In this document: one piece after another, positions 45,325-55,099 of the stretch
Layout of the letters: each line of letters opens with the position of its first letter
How positions within the stretch are numbered: position 1 is the first letter of the stretch
Origin: Tragulus kanchil
Lineage: Eukaryota; Chordata; Mammalia; Artiodactyla; Tragulidae
Assembly: GCA_022376925.1 (NCBI GenBank)
Contig: JAIOJX010000002.1
Span: forward strand, 133,124,831-133,188,830
Reading direction: 5' to 3'
DNA: 64,000 bases
The notes under the pieces: generated by a model
Databases searched by the model: none
Told to the model about the DNA's origin: nothing
The model's input: the letters and a program-made list of their open reading frames with translations, nothing else
Position numbers and translations under genes: made by a program

Positions 45325-45593
45325 GGGCTTCCCTGGTGGTCCAGTGGGTAAAGAGTCTGCGTTGCAGTGCAAGGGGCACCAGTTCAATCTCTGGCCCAGG
45401 AAGATCCCATATGCCGAGGAACGACTGGGCTGATGTGTCCAATTATGAGTCAGCGCTCTGGAGAGCATGCGCCCAGAGCCAGTGCTCTACAATGAGAGAG
45501 GCCACTGCGATGGGAGGCCCACACATGTCAAAGGATAAAGATGGATGAAAAATAAACAATGACTTAGAGGCAAAAATAAAAAAAGATTGGCTA
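45325..45593 (+). mobile_element. tRNA-derived SINE, 'GCGCATG' family (three copies by duplication)
   Basis: Head GGGCTTCCCTGGTGGTCCAG, box B GTTCAATCTC, body with GAGAGCATGCGCCCAGAGCC and GGCCACTGCGATGGGAGGCC, A-rich tail. TSD TTTCATTCGTG at 45314-45324 and TTTCATTTGTG at 45594-45604. It recurs at 46383-46651 and, with 5 bases lost, at about 47556-47819. Confidence 0.93.
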
Positions 45594-46679
45594 TTTCATT
45601 TGTGATGCCTATTAGTGGATACTGTATCAGCTCAGGAAACATAGTGCTAAACACAACAACATCCACACCATCATGGTGCTTATTTCTAGTGGATAAACAG
45701 ATGATAAAGAAGTAAATGAGGAGATGAATCAGGTGGTTTCAGACAGTAACTGCCATGAGGGAAATAACAAGAAAACTGACAAGAGAATAATGGATGGGAG
45801 AGAGGAGAGGAGGGCTTTACATGGGGATCTTTGACATGGTGTCTCTAAAAACCAAAAGGAACCAACATGAGGGGAAGATATTTTCAGGCAGAAGGAAAAC
45901 AGTCTGCCAAAGGCAGAAGGCAAGAAAACACTTGGCATGTTCCAGAAACAAGAGAGGAGCCAGTAGGAGTCTAATGTGGGGAGTGGGGAGAAAAGCAATC
46001 AAAGATTTCATTGAAGAAGTAAGCAAGGGCCATCATGTAGGACCTTTGTAGCCATGGAAACAAGAAGTTGCAAGAAAGGAAGTAATACTCTCCAGTTTAT
46101 GTTCTTAAAGATGCTCTGACTACTGAGTAGAAAAAGGATTGCGAGGTGACAGAATGAAAAGAAGAAGTCAGTTAGCTGTCACTGAAGTCCAGGCAAGAGG
46201 TGATGCTGACTAAATCTGAAATGGGGCTATAAACTCAAGGACAAAGGGATAGATTCTAGATTCCTTTTGGACAATAGGACACGCTGGTGAATTAGAAGGG
46301 ACGAAAGCACCAGATTCCTAGGTGCATGGCACCATCACCTAACCTGAATATAGAGTCCCACCTTGAATCTGTTTCATTCGTGGGGCTTCCCTGGTGGTCC
46401 AGTGGGTAAAGAGTCTGCGTTGCAGTGCAAGGGGCACCAGTTCAATCTCTGGCCCAGGAAGATCCCATATGCCGAGGAACGACTGGGCTGATGTGTCCAA
46501 TTATGAGTCAGCGCTCTGGAGAGCATGCGCCCAGAGCCAGTGCTCTACAATGAGAGAGGCCACTGCGATGGGAGGCCCACACATGTCAAAGGATAAAGAT
46601 GGATGAAAAATAAACAATGACTTAGAGGCAAAAATAAAAAAAGATTGGCTATTTCATTTGTGATGCCTATTAGTGGATA

Positions 46680-47216
46680 ATGAAACTGGGCATCTGCTAG
46701 AGGGAGAGATGGGAATGGGGGAAGGCAGTGAGTTAAGAAGAGATGGAAACATTTGAAATGATAGTCTCAGAGAGCAATTAAACACATGCCACGAAGAACA
46801 TCTGATGAGGTTTCCAAAGAGGGTTATGTGCCCACTTGAAATCTGTGGTTCTGAAGCTACCATGAACCAAGGCAGCCCAGACATGTGATATTTCTCCTGT
46901 AGTATTCAACTGTACACATACAGACCGATGGTTTGGTCCAACCAATGAAGAGTTTCTTCCTAGATGAACAGATAAAGGAACAGTGGAGGATATTTGAAAT
47001 AGTGTGATGATGGTAATAGGAAATGGAATCTGTGTTAAGTAAGAAATAATGGGAGGACATTCAAGAGACAGGATGAAAACCTGATTGGGTCAACAGACTA
47101 GAGATGCTTTGTCCAATATGATAGTCATATGTGACTATCAAGCACTTGAAATTCATCTGGTAGAAATAGAGATGTACAGAAAGTGTAGATCTCACATATT
47201 TCAAAGAGTATGAAAA
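46680..47216. other. No gene recognised; possibly old repeat
   Basis: GGTTCTGAAGCTACCATGAA to CATATGTGACTATCAAGCAC contains old-repeat-like phrases, but nothing I can assign. Repeated at about 47850-48386. Confidence 0.4.
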
Positions 47217-47226
47217 ATAGAATGTG

Positions 47227-47408
47227 GGATTTCCCTGGTGGCCCAGCAGCTAAGACGATGCATTCCCATTGCAGGGATTTGAGTTCAATGCCTAATTAGG
47301 GAACTAGATCCCACATGCTGCAACTAAAGATCCCAAATACCACAACTAAAGATCATATGTGTTACAACTAAGACCCGCACAACTCAATAAATAAATATTT
47401 TAAAAAAT
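47227..47408 (+). mobile_element. CHR-type tRNA-derived SINE
   Basis: GGATTTCCCTGGTGGCCCAG head, GAGTTCAATGCC box B, GGGAACTAGATCCCACATGC, AATAAATAAATATTT tail. The TSD ATAGAATGTG is at 47217-47226 and 47409-47418. It recurs at 48397-48579. Confidence 0.9.
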
Positions 47409-48875
47409 ATAGAATGTGCAATCTTTCATCAATAGTGTTTATGTTGGTTACAATGATAACTAAAATATTTTGGATCTATTGGGCTAAATAAAAATACTTA
47501 AAATAATTTAACTGTTTATATTTCTTTGGACTAGAAAATTTTAAGCAGGGACTCTGTGGGCTTCCTGGTGGTCCAGTGGGTAAAGAGTCTGCGTTGCAGT
47601 GCAAGGGGCACCAGTTCAATCTCTGGCCCAGGAAGATCCCATATGCCGAGGAACGACTGGGCTGATGTGTCCAATTATGAGTCAGCCTGAGAGCATGCGC
47701 CCAGAGCCAGTGCTCTACAATGAGAGAGGCCACTGCGATGGGAGGCCCACACATGTCAAAGGATAAAGATGGATGAAAAATAAACAATGACTTAGAGGCA
47801 AAAATAAAAAAAGATTGGCTATTTCATTTGTGATGCCTATTAGTGGATAATGAAACTGGGCATCTGCTAGAGGGAGAGATGGGAATGGGGGAAGGCAGTG
47901 AGTTAAGAAGAGATGGAAACATTTGAAATGATAGTCTCAGAGAGCAATTAAACACATGCCACGAAGAACATCTGATGAGGTTTCCAAAGAGGGTTATGTG
48001 CCCACTTGAAATCTGTGGTTCTGAAGCTACCATGAACCAAGGCAGCCCAGACATGTGATATTTCTCCTGTAGTATTCAACTGTACACATACAGACCGATG
48101 GTTTGGTCCAACCAATGAAGAGTTTCTTCCTAGATGAACAGATAAAGGAACAGTGGAGGATATTTGAAATAGTGTGATGATGGTAATAGGAAATGGAATC
48201 TGTGTTAAGTAAGAAATAATGGGAGGACATTCAAGAGACAGGATGAAAACCTGATTGGGTCAACAGACTAGAGATGCTTTGTCCAATATGATAGTCATAT
48301 GTGACTATCAAGCACTTGAAATTCATCTGGTAGAAATAGAGATGTACAGAAAGTGTAGATCTCACATATTTCAAAGAGTATGAAAAATAGAATGTGGGAT
48401 TTCCCTGGTGGCCCAGCAGCTAAGACGATGCATTCCCATTGCAGGGATTTGAGTTCAATGCCTAATTAGGGAACTAGATCCCACATGCTGCAACTAAAGA
48501 TCCCAAATACCACAACTAAAGATCATATGTGTTACAACTAAGACCCCGCACAACTCAATAAATAAATATTTTAAAAAATATAGAATGTGAAATCTTTCAT
48601 CAATAGTGTTTATGTTGGTTACAATGATAACTAAAATATTTTGGATCTATTGGGCTAAATAAAAATACTTAAAATAATTTAACTGTTTATATTTCTTTAA
48701 TACGGCTACTAGAAAATTTTAAGCGACACATGTGGGTTACATTTTTTGTGTGTTAGACGCTGAACCAAAGGTCTCACCGAGTAAGGAAAATGTTTGGAGT
48801 GGAAGTATTAGAGTAGGAAAGGACACATAGGTCAAAAAGGAGGACAGCTGAAATTTACATTTAAGAGGTTACCAC

Positions 48876-49090
48876 TGGGTTCTCAGGTGGCACTAGTGGT
48901 AAAGAACCTGCCTTCCAATGCAGGAGATGTAAGAGATACAAATTCAATGCCTGGGTCAGGAAGGTCCCCTGGAGGAGGGCATGGCAGTCTCCTCCAGTAT
49001 TCTTGCCTGGAGAATCCCATGGACAGAGGAGCCTACAGTCCATAACGTCGTAAAGAGTCAGAAACAACTGAAGGAACAGCACACAGGCAT
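48876..49090 (+). mobile_element. Bov-tA-type SINE
   Basis: GGGTTCTCAGGTGGCACTAG head, GATACAAATTCAATGCCTGG, GGTCCCCTGGAGGAGGGCAT, GAATCCCATGGACAGAGGAG, TCGTAAAGAGTCAGAAACAA. Confidence 0.9.
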
Positions 49091-50200
49091 GGTTACCATC
49101 AACAGCAAGGCTATGGGATAGCCAAGGAATGGAGACGTTAAAATTTTGAATGATATCTGTGTTAATGCTGAAATCACCGAGAATGATGAGAACAGGGTGG
49201 GAATAGAAACAGTGGCTCATTCGGTGCTAAAGTCTGTAATGGTGGAGAGGAAAGCAGGTGATTACTTTGAGGAGGAGCACTGGCACTAGAGCTCATGTTT
49301 CACTTGTAAGATTCTGGGAATTTTGGGAAAGGGGCAATGTTTGGGAACTGGCAAAGGGGAGCCCTGGGATATATGAGTTGAGAGACAAAGCAGCCTACCT
49401 TGGAAAGGCTTCCCTGGAGGCTTGAAAAACTATGACTTAAGACAAGAAACAAAAGGAACTGTTTGGAGGAGAATTCGAAAATATAGCAATGTTTCCTGGT
49501 TACAAACTGGGAATTCTAGGGATCTCAGAGGAAATGTTTCGGGAGGTATGTGAGGGGAGAAAAGGTAAGCTGGGGCAATCAGTGTGAAGAAAGCCATGTG
49601 GATCTATGATTCTGGGTGATGACAGATGTCCTAGAAGACTTGGACTTCTAGGGGTGAGTCATGCAATCAGGCCCATGCTATGTGAAGGCTCTGATCCTGC
49701 TAGCACCCCAGTGGCAAGTGGATGATCAGCTGAAGCTGTGTCCTGACTACTTAGCCTGATGGTTTAGAAGCAAAGTGACAGTCTTCAGGCGTCTGACATC
49801 CTCATTGGTTCTGAGAGATGTTTTGAAGGAACAGTAATTAGTGATGATAAAAAAAGAATAACTATTATAATGAGGGGTACTAGGAATAATTAGACATTGC
49901 AAAGAAGTTGCTGTTCTGAAGACAAGTTAAAAGGGGCTTTTGATTAAACTAGATCAATGAGGAAAGATATTGGAAACAATGAGCGAGAGTGACTGCGAAT
50001 GTGTCAGTGAGACATGGGCAAAAAATGCTGCTGAAGGAGAGTTTAAGAATGCTTACCCAGGAAAATGTGCTCACAGAGAGATCTGTGTCTTTTCTCGTAT
50101 TATTTTAATGATGTATGTAGATTAGTTTATCCACCAGAAGGAATCAAGAGGAACCTACATTGGTTAGTTAACTGAGGCCACCAATAGGAAATGAGGTTAA
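49091..50200. other. No gene recognised
   Basis: Single-copy sequence over 1.1 kb, one of the longer undisturbed stretches. Purine-rich, with phrases like the ancient LINE-like family near 49090-49300 (GTTAATGCTGAAATCACCGA). No gene found. Confidence 0.45.
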
Positions 50201-50211
50201 AAAAGGATGGT

Positions 50212-50514
50212 GGGCTTCCCTGGTGGTCCAGTGGGTAAGGACACTGCCTTGCAGTGCAAGGGGTGCCGGTTCAATCCCTGGCCTGGGAAGATCCCACGTG
50301 CCGCTGAGCGGCTGGACTGATGTGTCCAAATACCGAGCCGAAGCTCTGGGGCGCATGCGCCCAGAGCCAGCGCTCTGTGACGACAGAGGCCACCGCGATG
50401 GAAGGCCCACACGGGCTAAAGAACAAAGATGAATGAAAATAGATAAATGAAAGACCAATAGAAGTGACCCGCCCGCCCCCCTCCCTCCCGAACCCACCCC
50501 CAAAATAAATAAAT
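50212..50514 (+). mobile_element. tRNA-derived SINE, 'GCGCATG' family, full-length with C-rich tail
   Basis: Best-preserved copy: box A TGGTCCAGTGG, box B GGTTCAATCCC, CGCATGCGCCCAGAGCCAGC, GGCCACCGCGATGGAAGGCC, GAAAGACCAATAGAAGTG, then CCCGCCCGCCCCCCTCCC and AAATAAATAAATAA. TSD AAGGATGGT at 50203-50211 and AAGGGTGGT at 50515-50523. Confidence 0.95.
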
Positions 50515-50527
50515 AAGGGTGGTTACC

Positions 50528-51301
50528 GGACTTTCCTGGTGGCTCAGTGGCAAAGAATCTGCCTGCAATGCAGGAGATGCAGAAGACAAGAGTTCAGTCC
50601 TTGCGCTGGGAAGATCTCAGGTACCATAGAGCAACTAAGCCCATGTGCCACAGCTATTGAGCCTCTGCTCTAGAACTCAGGAACCACAACTACAGAGCCC
50701 TCAAGAGTTGCAGCTACTGAAGTTCACGTGCCCTAGAGCCCATGCTCAGCAGCAACAGAAGCCCCACAATGAAAAGCCAAGAAATGCAACTAGAGAGTAG
50801 CTCCTACTCACCACAAAGAGGCAAAAGCCCGTGTAGCAACTGTGATACCTAAGTGACTCCATTTTGAAAAGGCCCTCCATTTTAGACACCCAGGAATACC
50901 CCCAAAACCACCAGAGCCAAGACCACCCCTCGCCTGAAGCGAGGAACCAATCACTAGAAAGAAGGGAGATGCCTAGAATTCCGGGACGCTGACTTGGACA
51001 CTACAACCAATCAGAATAAGACACACGAGCCTAAACTAGCAGCTAACCTATCATGTTCACCCACGACTGGAAATCCCCAACTACCCCCTCCCCTGCAGAA
51101 ATTTGTAATAAAAGCCTGCGCCAAACCTTGCTCTGGGCTCCCGTCCCACAGTCGCTGCATCAGTGTGAATGGGAGTCCCTGCTCGAGCTTGTACTAACGG
51201 TTCCTCTTGCTTTTGCATCTAGCCTTACTCCTGTGGTGCGTTCGGGGGGATTTTACGACTTGGGCACAACACAACTAAGACCGAGCATAGCCAATAAATA
51301 A
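50528..51301 (+). mobile_element. CHR-type SINE split by a solo LTR
   Basis: The 5' part is 50528-50840 (GGACTTTCCTGGTGGCTCAG head, AACTAAGCCCATGTGCCACA, AGTAGCTCCTACTCACCAC). The 3' part is 51276-51301 (TAAGACCGAGCATAGCCAAT then AAATAA). Joined across the LTR, the order of the CHR-type body is continuous. Confidence 0.9.
50841..51271 (+). mobile_element. Solo LTR, class I (gamma-like) ERV
   Basis: A 431-base element starting TGTGATACC and ending GCACAACA (TG...CA), flanked by the 4-base TSD CAAC (50837-50840, 51272-51275). It lies within a CHR-type SINE. It holds two CCAAT motifs (about 50948, 51006) and the poly(A) signal AATAAA at 51107-51112. No internal viral region is present, as expected after LTR-LTR recombination. 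Confidence 0.88.
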
Positions 51302-51479
51302 ATGAAATTATTTAAAAAGGATAGCTACTGTCTTCATTACAAGTTTCTGTAATGATAACATGTTTAATAAACATATATTACTTTTATAAACAGACACACA
51401 CATATGTAAGTTCCGAAACTACATTTGGAAATAAATTTATACACATGTATGTGTTGACTAAAAAAAGGAACAACGTGAG

Positions 51480-51862
51480 AGTTGTGGGTTAAGTTTTATT
51501 TGGGGCATTAATTAGGACTGCAGCCCAGGAGACAGCACCCCAGATAGCTCTGAGAGACTGCTCCAAAGAGGCAACAGGAGGAGGGCCAATATTTAAGGGT
51601 TTTGGTGCGGGGGGAGTTTAATATCATTAAACAGTCATTTTACAAAGGTCCCCAGTCAAGAGGATCTGATGTCACCATGAGAAGATTTAGTGCTTTTCTA
51701 AATATGAGGAGATGCAAGGATTGAGATAACAAAAGCTGTTCCTAAAAGCATCCACCTGTCTGAAGACCTGCCCCACCAGATTCCCTGGAGCACAGAGTGC
51801 CTCTTCCCCACCCTAATCTCCATCAGGGGTATTGAAGGTCAGCAGCTCTCAACAGCACAGGG
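51480..51862 (-). mobile_element. LTR-like segment, antisense
   Basis: GGGTTAAGTTTTATTTGGGG is the reverse complement of a poly(A)-signal region (AATAAA on the minus strand). It is followed by CAGCCCAGGAGACAGCACCC and TCTGAGAGACTGCTCCAAAG. The pattern resembles a ruminant ERV LTR in reverse. Ends not resolved. Confidence 0.5.
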
Positions 51863-54173
51863 TCTGGTCTCTGCAGAGACAGACGGCAAATGTCCTTGTT
51901 ATCCAGGCATTAGCAATGTAATTGGTAAATGCCAGTTTGTAGTCAACATATGTAAAATTTGAAATTCTATATAAATCTTTTCAAATGGATTACAGTTTGT
52001 GACATAATGCACAGGTTGTCAAACTTTACAGAGAGTAAATATTTTAGGCTTTTGGGTCACAAGGGTAGATTATGGTAGCCATCTTATGGTGAACAATGTC
52101 AGATTCGTCATCTCCAAAGGGGAAGATTTGCACTTCGGAATCAAAGACTTGGCTTTGGTCACTCAGAGCTTTGTGCAGTAAAAGGTTTATTAAAGAAAAA
52201 AAGGGATGGAGAAAGTTTCCAGCTAAAGGAATTGGAAGGGGGATAGAAGAGTACCCCCAGAAGCTAGTTAAGGCTGGACACTTTGTACTTTTCCAGTTAA
52301 TTATAACAATAGATAAAAAGAATGTTTTAAGGTTGTAAAGGTCTTACTAGAACCACTGCCACAACATTAACATAAGATGAGCCAGAGGGTGGTCTCCGGC
52401 TTCAAGACTGGATGAGACATTCCAATGCAAAATAGTTTGCCTCCATAAGACAATAAAGTTAATTTCAGAGTAGATCTTCATCATGGCAAACAGTTTAGGT
52501 TAGAAAGTGTTTGTTTTCCCTCCTCTTCCTTCTCAGGAATCCCTGGCCTCCTTATCAAGTCTGCCTATTCACCCCTTTCAACACAGTGTCCATCCCAAAT
52601 ACTCAACTCTACCCAGAACATGGTCATAGGCAAAACATAAATTAATACCTTGATTTACAAAAAGGTGCTGTGGTCCCAGATTTGACCCACAAGTCATAGC
52701 TTGCCAACCCCTGAAATAAGACACACAGAGAATGAAATAACAGCCAACTGAAGAGAAGCAAAAAGACTTATGCTTTCTCTCATGTTGGCTTGGAAAGAGT
52801 TATTTAATGTAATTCTGGGTACAAAGTTACATCACGTTAACACTTTTAAAGAGAAAAATGATTTTTTTTTTTTAAAAAAAAGCAGAGGCAATGAAACAAT
52901 TATCTCAGATAGCCTAGACTGACAGATGCTACTGACATTATTCAGAAACTTTGGACCTCCTTAGAGGCAAAGAGAGAAACAGGGACTTTCAAACCTCCCA
53001 TCAGCAGATTCTAATAGAAGATCTGGTCTCTGCAGAGACAGACGGCAAATGTCCTTGTTATCCAGGCATTAGCAATGTAATTGGTAAATGCCAGTTTGTA
53101 GTCAACATATGTAAAATTTGAAATTCTATATAAATCTTTTCAAATGGATTACAGTTTGTGACATAATGCACAGGTTGTCAAACTTTACAGAGAGTAAATA
53201 TTTTAGGCTTTTGGGTCACAAGGGTAGATTATGGTAGCCATCTTATGGTGAACAATGTCAGATTCGTCATCTCCAAAGGGGAAGATTTGCACTTCGGAAT
53301 CAAAGACTTGGCTTTGGTCACTCAGAGCTTTGTGCAGTAAAAGGTTTATTAAAGAAAAAAAGGGATGGAGAAAGTTTCCAGCTAAAGGAATTGGAAGGGG
53401 GATAGAAGAGTACCCCCAGAAGCTAGTTAAGGCTGGACACTTTGTACTTTTCCAGTTAATTATAACAATAGATAAAAAGAATGTTTTAAGGTTGTAAAGG
53501 TCTTACTAGAACCACTGCCACAACATTAACATAAGATGAGCCAGAGGGTGGTCTCCGGCTTCAAGACTGGATGAGACATTCCAATGCAAAATAGTTTGCC
53601 TCCATAAGACAATAAAGTTAATTTCAGAGTAGATCTTCATCATGGCAAACAGTTTAGGTTAGAAAGTGTTTGTTTTCCCTCCTCTTCCTTCTCAGGAATC
53701 CCTGGCCTCCTTATCAAGTCTGCCTATTCACCCCTTTCAACACAGTGTCCATCCCAAATACTCAACTCTACCCAGAACATGGTCATAGGCAAAACATAAA
53801 TTAATACCTTGATTTACAAAAAGGTGCTGTGGTCCCAGATTTGACCCACAAGTCATAGCTTGCCAACCCCTGAAATAAGACACACAGAGAATGAAATAAC
53901 AGCCAACTGAAGAGAAGCAAAAAGACTTATGCTTTCTCTCATGTTGGCTTGGAAAGAGTTATTTAATGTAATTCTGGGTACAAAGTTACATCACGTTAAC
54001 ACTTTTAAAGAGAAAAATGATTTTTTTTTTTTAAAAAAAAGCAGAGGCAATGAAACAATTATCTCAGATAGCCTAGACTGACAGATGCTACTGACATTAT
54101 TCAGATACCTTACTTTGGACCTCCTTAGAGGCAAAGAGAGAAACAGGGGACTTTCAAACCTCCCATCAGCAGA
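51863..54173 (+). repeat. Direct duplication 17, unit 1159-1164 bases
   Basis: Copy 1 is 51863-53009 and copy 2 is 53022-54173, with 12 spacer bases. Differences are confined to the last 75 bases: copy 1 lacks about four bases near 52947 and one G near 52983. Confidence 0.95.
52098..52590 (-). mobile_element. LTR-like insertion, antisense
   Basis: CAGTAAAAGGTTTATTAAAG is the reverse complement of a CTTTAATAAACCTTTTACTG poly(A) region. The flanks (AAATATTTTAGGCTTTTGGG before, TTTACAAAAAGGTGCTGTGG and TAGCTTGCCAACCCCTG after) belong to one older repeat, so this is an insertion into it. Recurs at 53257-53749. Confidence 0.55.
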
Positions 54174-54219
54174 TAAAAGGAAACATCCTAATGGAGCAAG
54201 ATAAATGGTCTTTTTCATT

Positions 54220-54840
54220 TTTTTTTTAGCTTCAAGAGAATCTTGTTTTCTTTTGGGTTTTTATTTAAGGGATGATGACCCACTGAACTTTCCCAGGACT
54301 TTACCAACTGAAGCAATAAAAATTTCATGTCTTGGGAAACTCCTCAGTCCCAGTTTTAAGACTGAAAGTCCTGCCTCCCAAGAACTGTTTCTGATGAAGT
54401 TGAACACCTGCAAAGAGCTGAGTCAGTCCCACCCGCCTGAAGGGACGAAGAAATCTGCCTCTGCCCAGTCTCTTTCTGGCATGATCTCTACCGACACAAA
54501 GCTCTCCACTTGCAGACTCACCTCAGCACCAGCCCCTCCCCTCCTCAGCATCCAATCCTTTCCCTGGCCCCACCCAGATACTTAACCCCCCACTCTCAGC
54601 TGCCAGGCTCCTTTTGGCCTTCCGGTCTCTGGGCCCGCCAGGCCATCTTGGCCTTTTGGACTCTCCTGGCCCACGTCCCTTTCTTGGTCCTCTTGGCTCT
54701 CCCTTTCGGCTGGCCTCTCTCTCCTGGTTCTGTCTGTGTAGCCAGATCCCTCGTGGTGGCTCCCCTCAAGCTTGAATATGGATAAACCTCATTATTCCTG
54801 CCTGGAGCCGCTGCTTCTGTTTCTTTTATCATGGTTTTCT
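54220..54840 (+). mobile_element. Possible LTR-like segment
   Basis: CTCCAATCC-type CCAAT motif, a pyrimidine-rich 54600-54760 stretch, then ATGGATAAACCTCATTATTC and GCCTGGAGCCGCTGCTTC, reminiscent of an R-U5 region. The 126- and 91-codon frames here have no recognised domain. Alternative: single-copy sequence. Confidence 0.3.
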
Positions 54841-54984
54841 TACACTTTCATTCTCAGGCAAATGAAGATGGTTGATCACCTTAATTTATTAAGAGACAAT
54901 GAGGGTTGAGTTCTCAATGATACTGTCTAAATTACAGAGTTCTTTTCACACACACAAAAAGACCCACATTATCATCTGGTCAAC

Positions 54985-55095
54985 ATTCAAATATTTATTG
55001 AGAGCCTACCATGTGTCAGGCACTGTTGATATCAAGGTAAATAAAATAGTTAGCTTCCCAGCCCAGAGTCAGATGTCAGGTACTAGGAAATGAAA
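54985..55095 (+). mobile_element. Ancient 'caggcactg'-type repeat fragment
   Basis: AAATATTTATTGAGAGCCTA, CCATGTGTCAGGCACTGTTG, AAGGTAAATAAAATAGTTAG. Confidence 0.5.
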
Positions 55096-55099
55096 CAGA

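Larger units (their letters stand above)
44559..46679 (+). repeat. Direct duplication 15, unit 1058 bases
   Basis: Copy 1 is 44559-45621 and copy 2 is 45617-46679. The copies overlap by five bases (GGATA), an exact tandem join. I see no internal differences. This is the shortest unit. Confidence 0.95.
46385..48724 (+). repeat. Direct duplication 16, unit about 1171 bases
   Basis: Copy 1 runs from 46385 to about 47550 and copy 2 from about 47558 to 48724. Copy 2 lost one C and four bases in the SINE (near 47562 and 47686) and gained one C near 48546. The end of copy 1 lacks about 8 bases (AATACGGCT) that copy 2 has near 48699. Confidence 0.94.
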
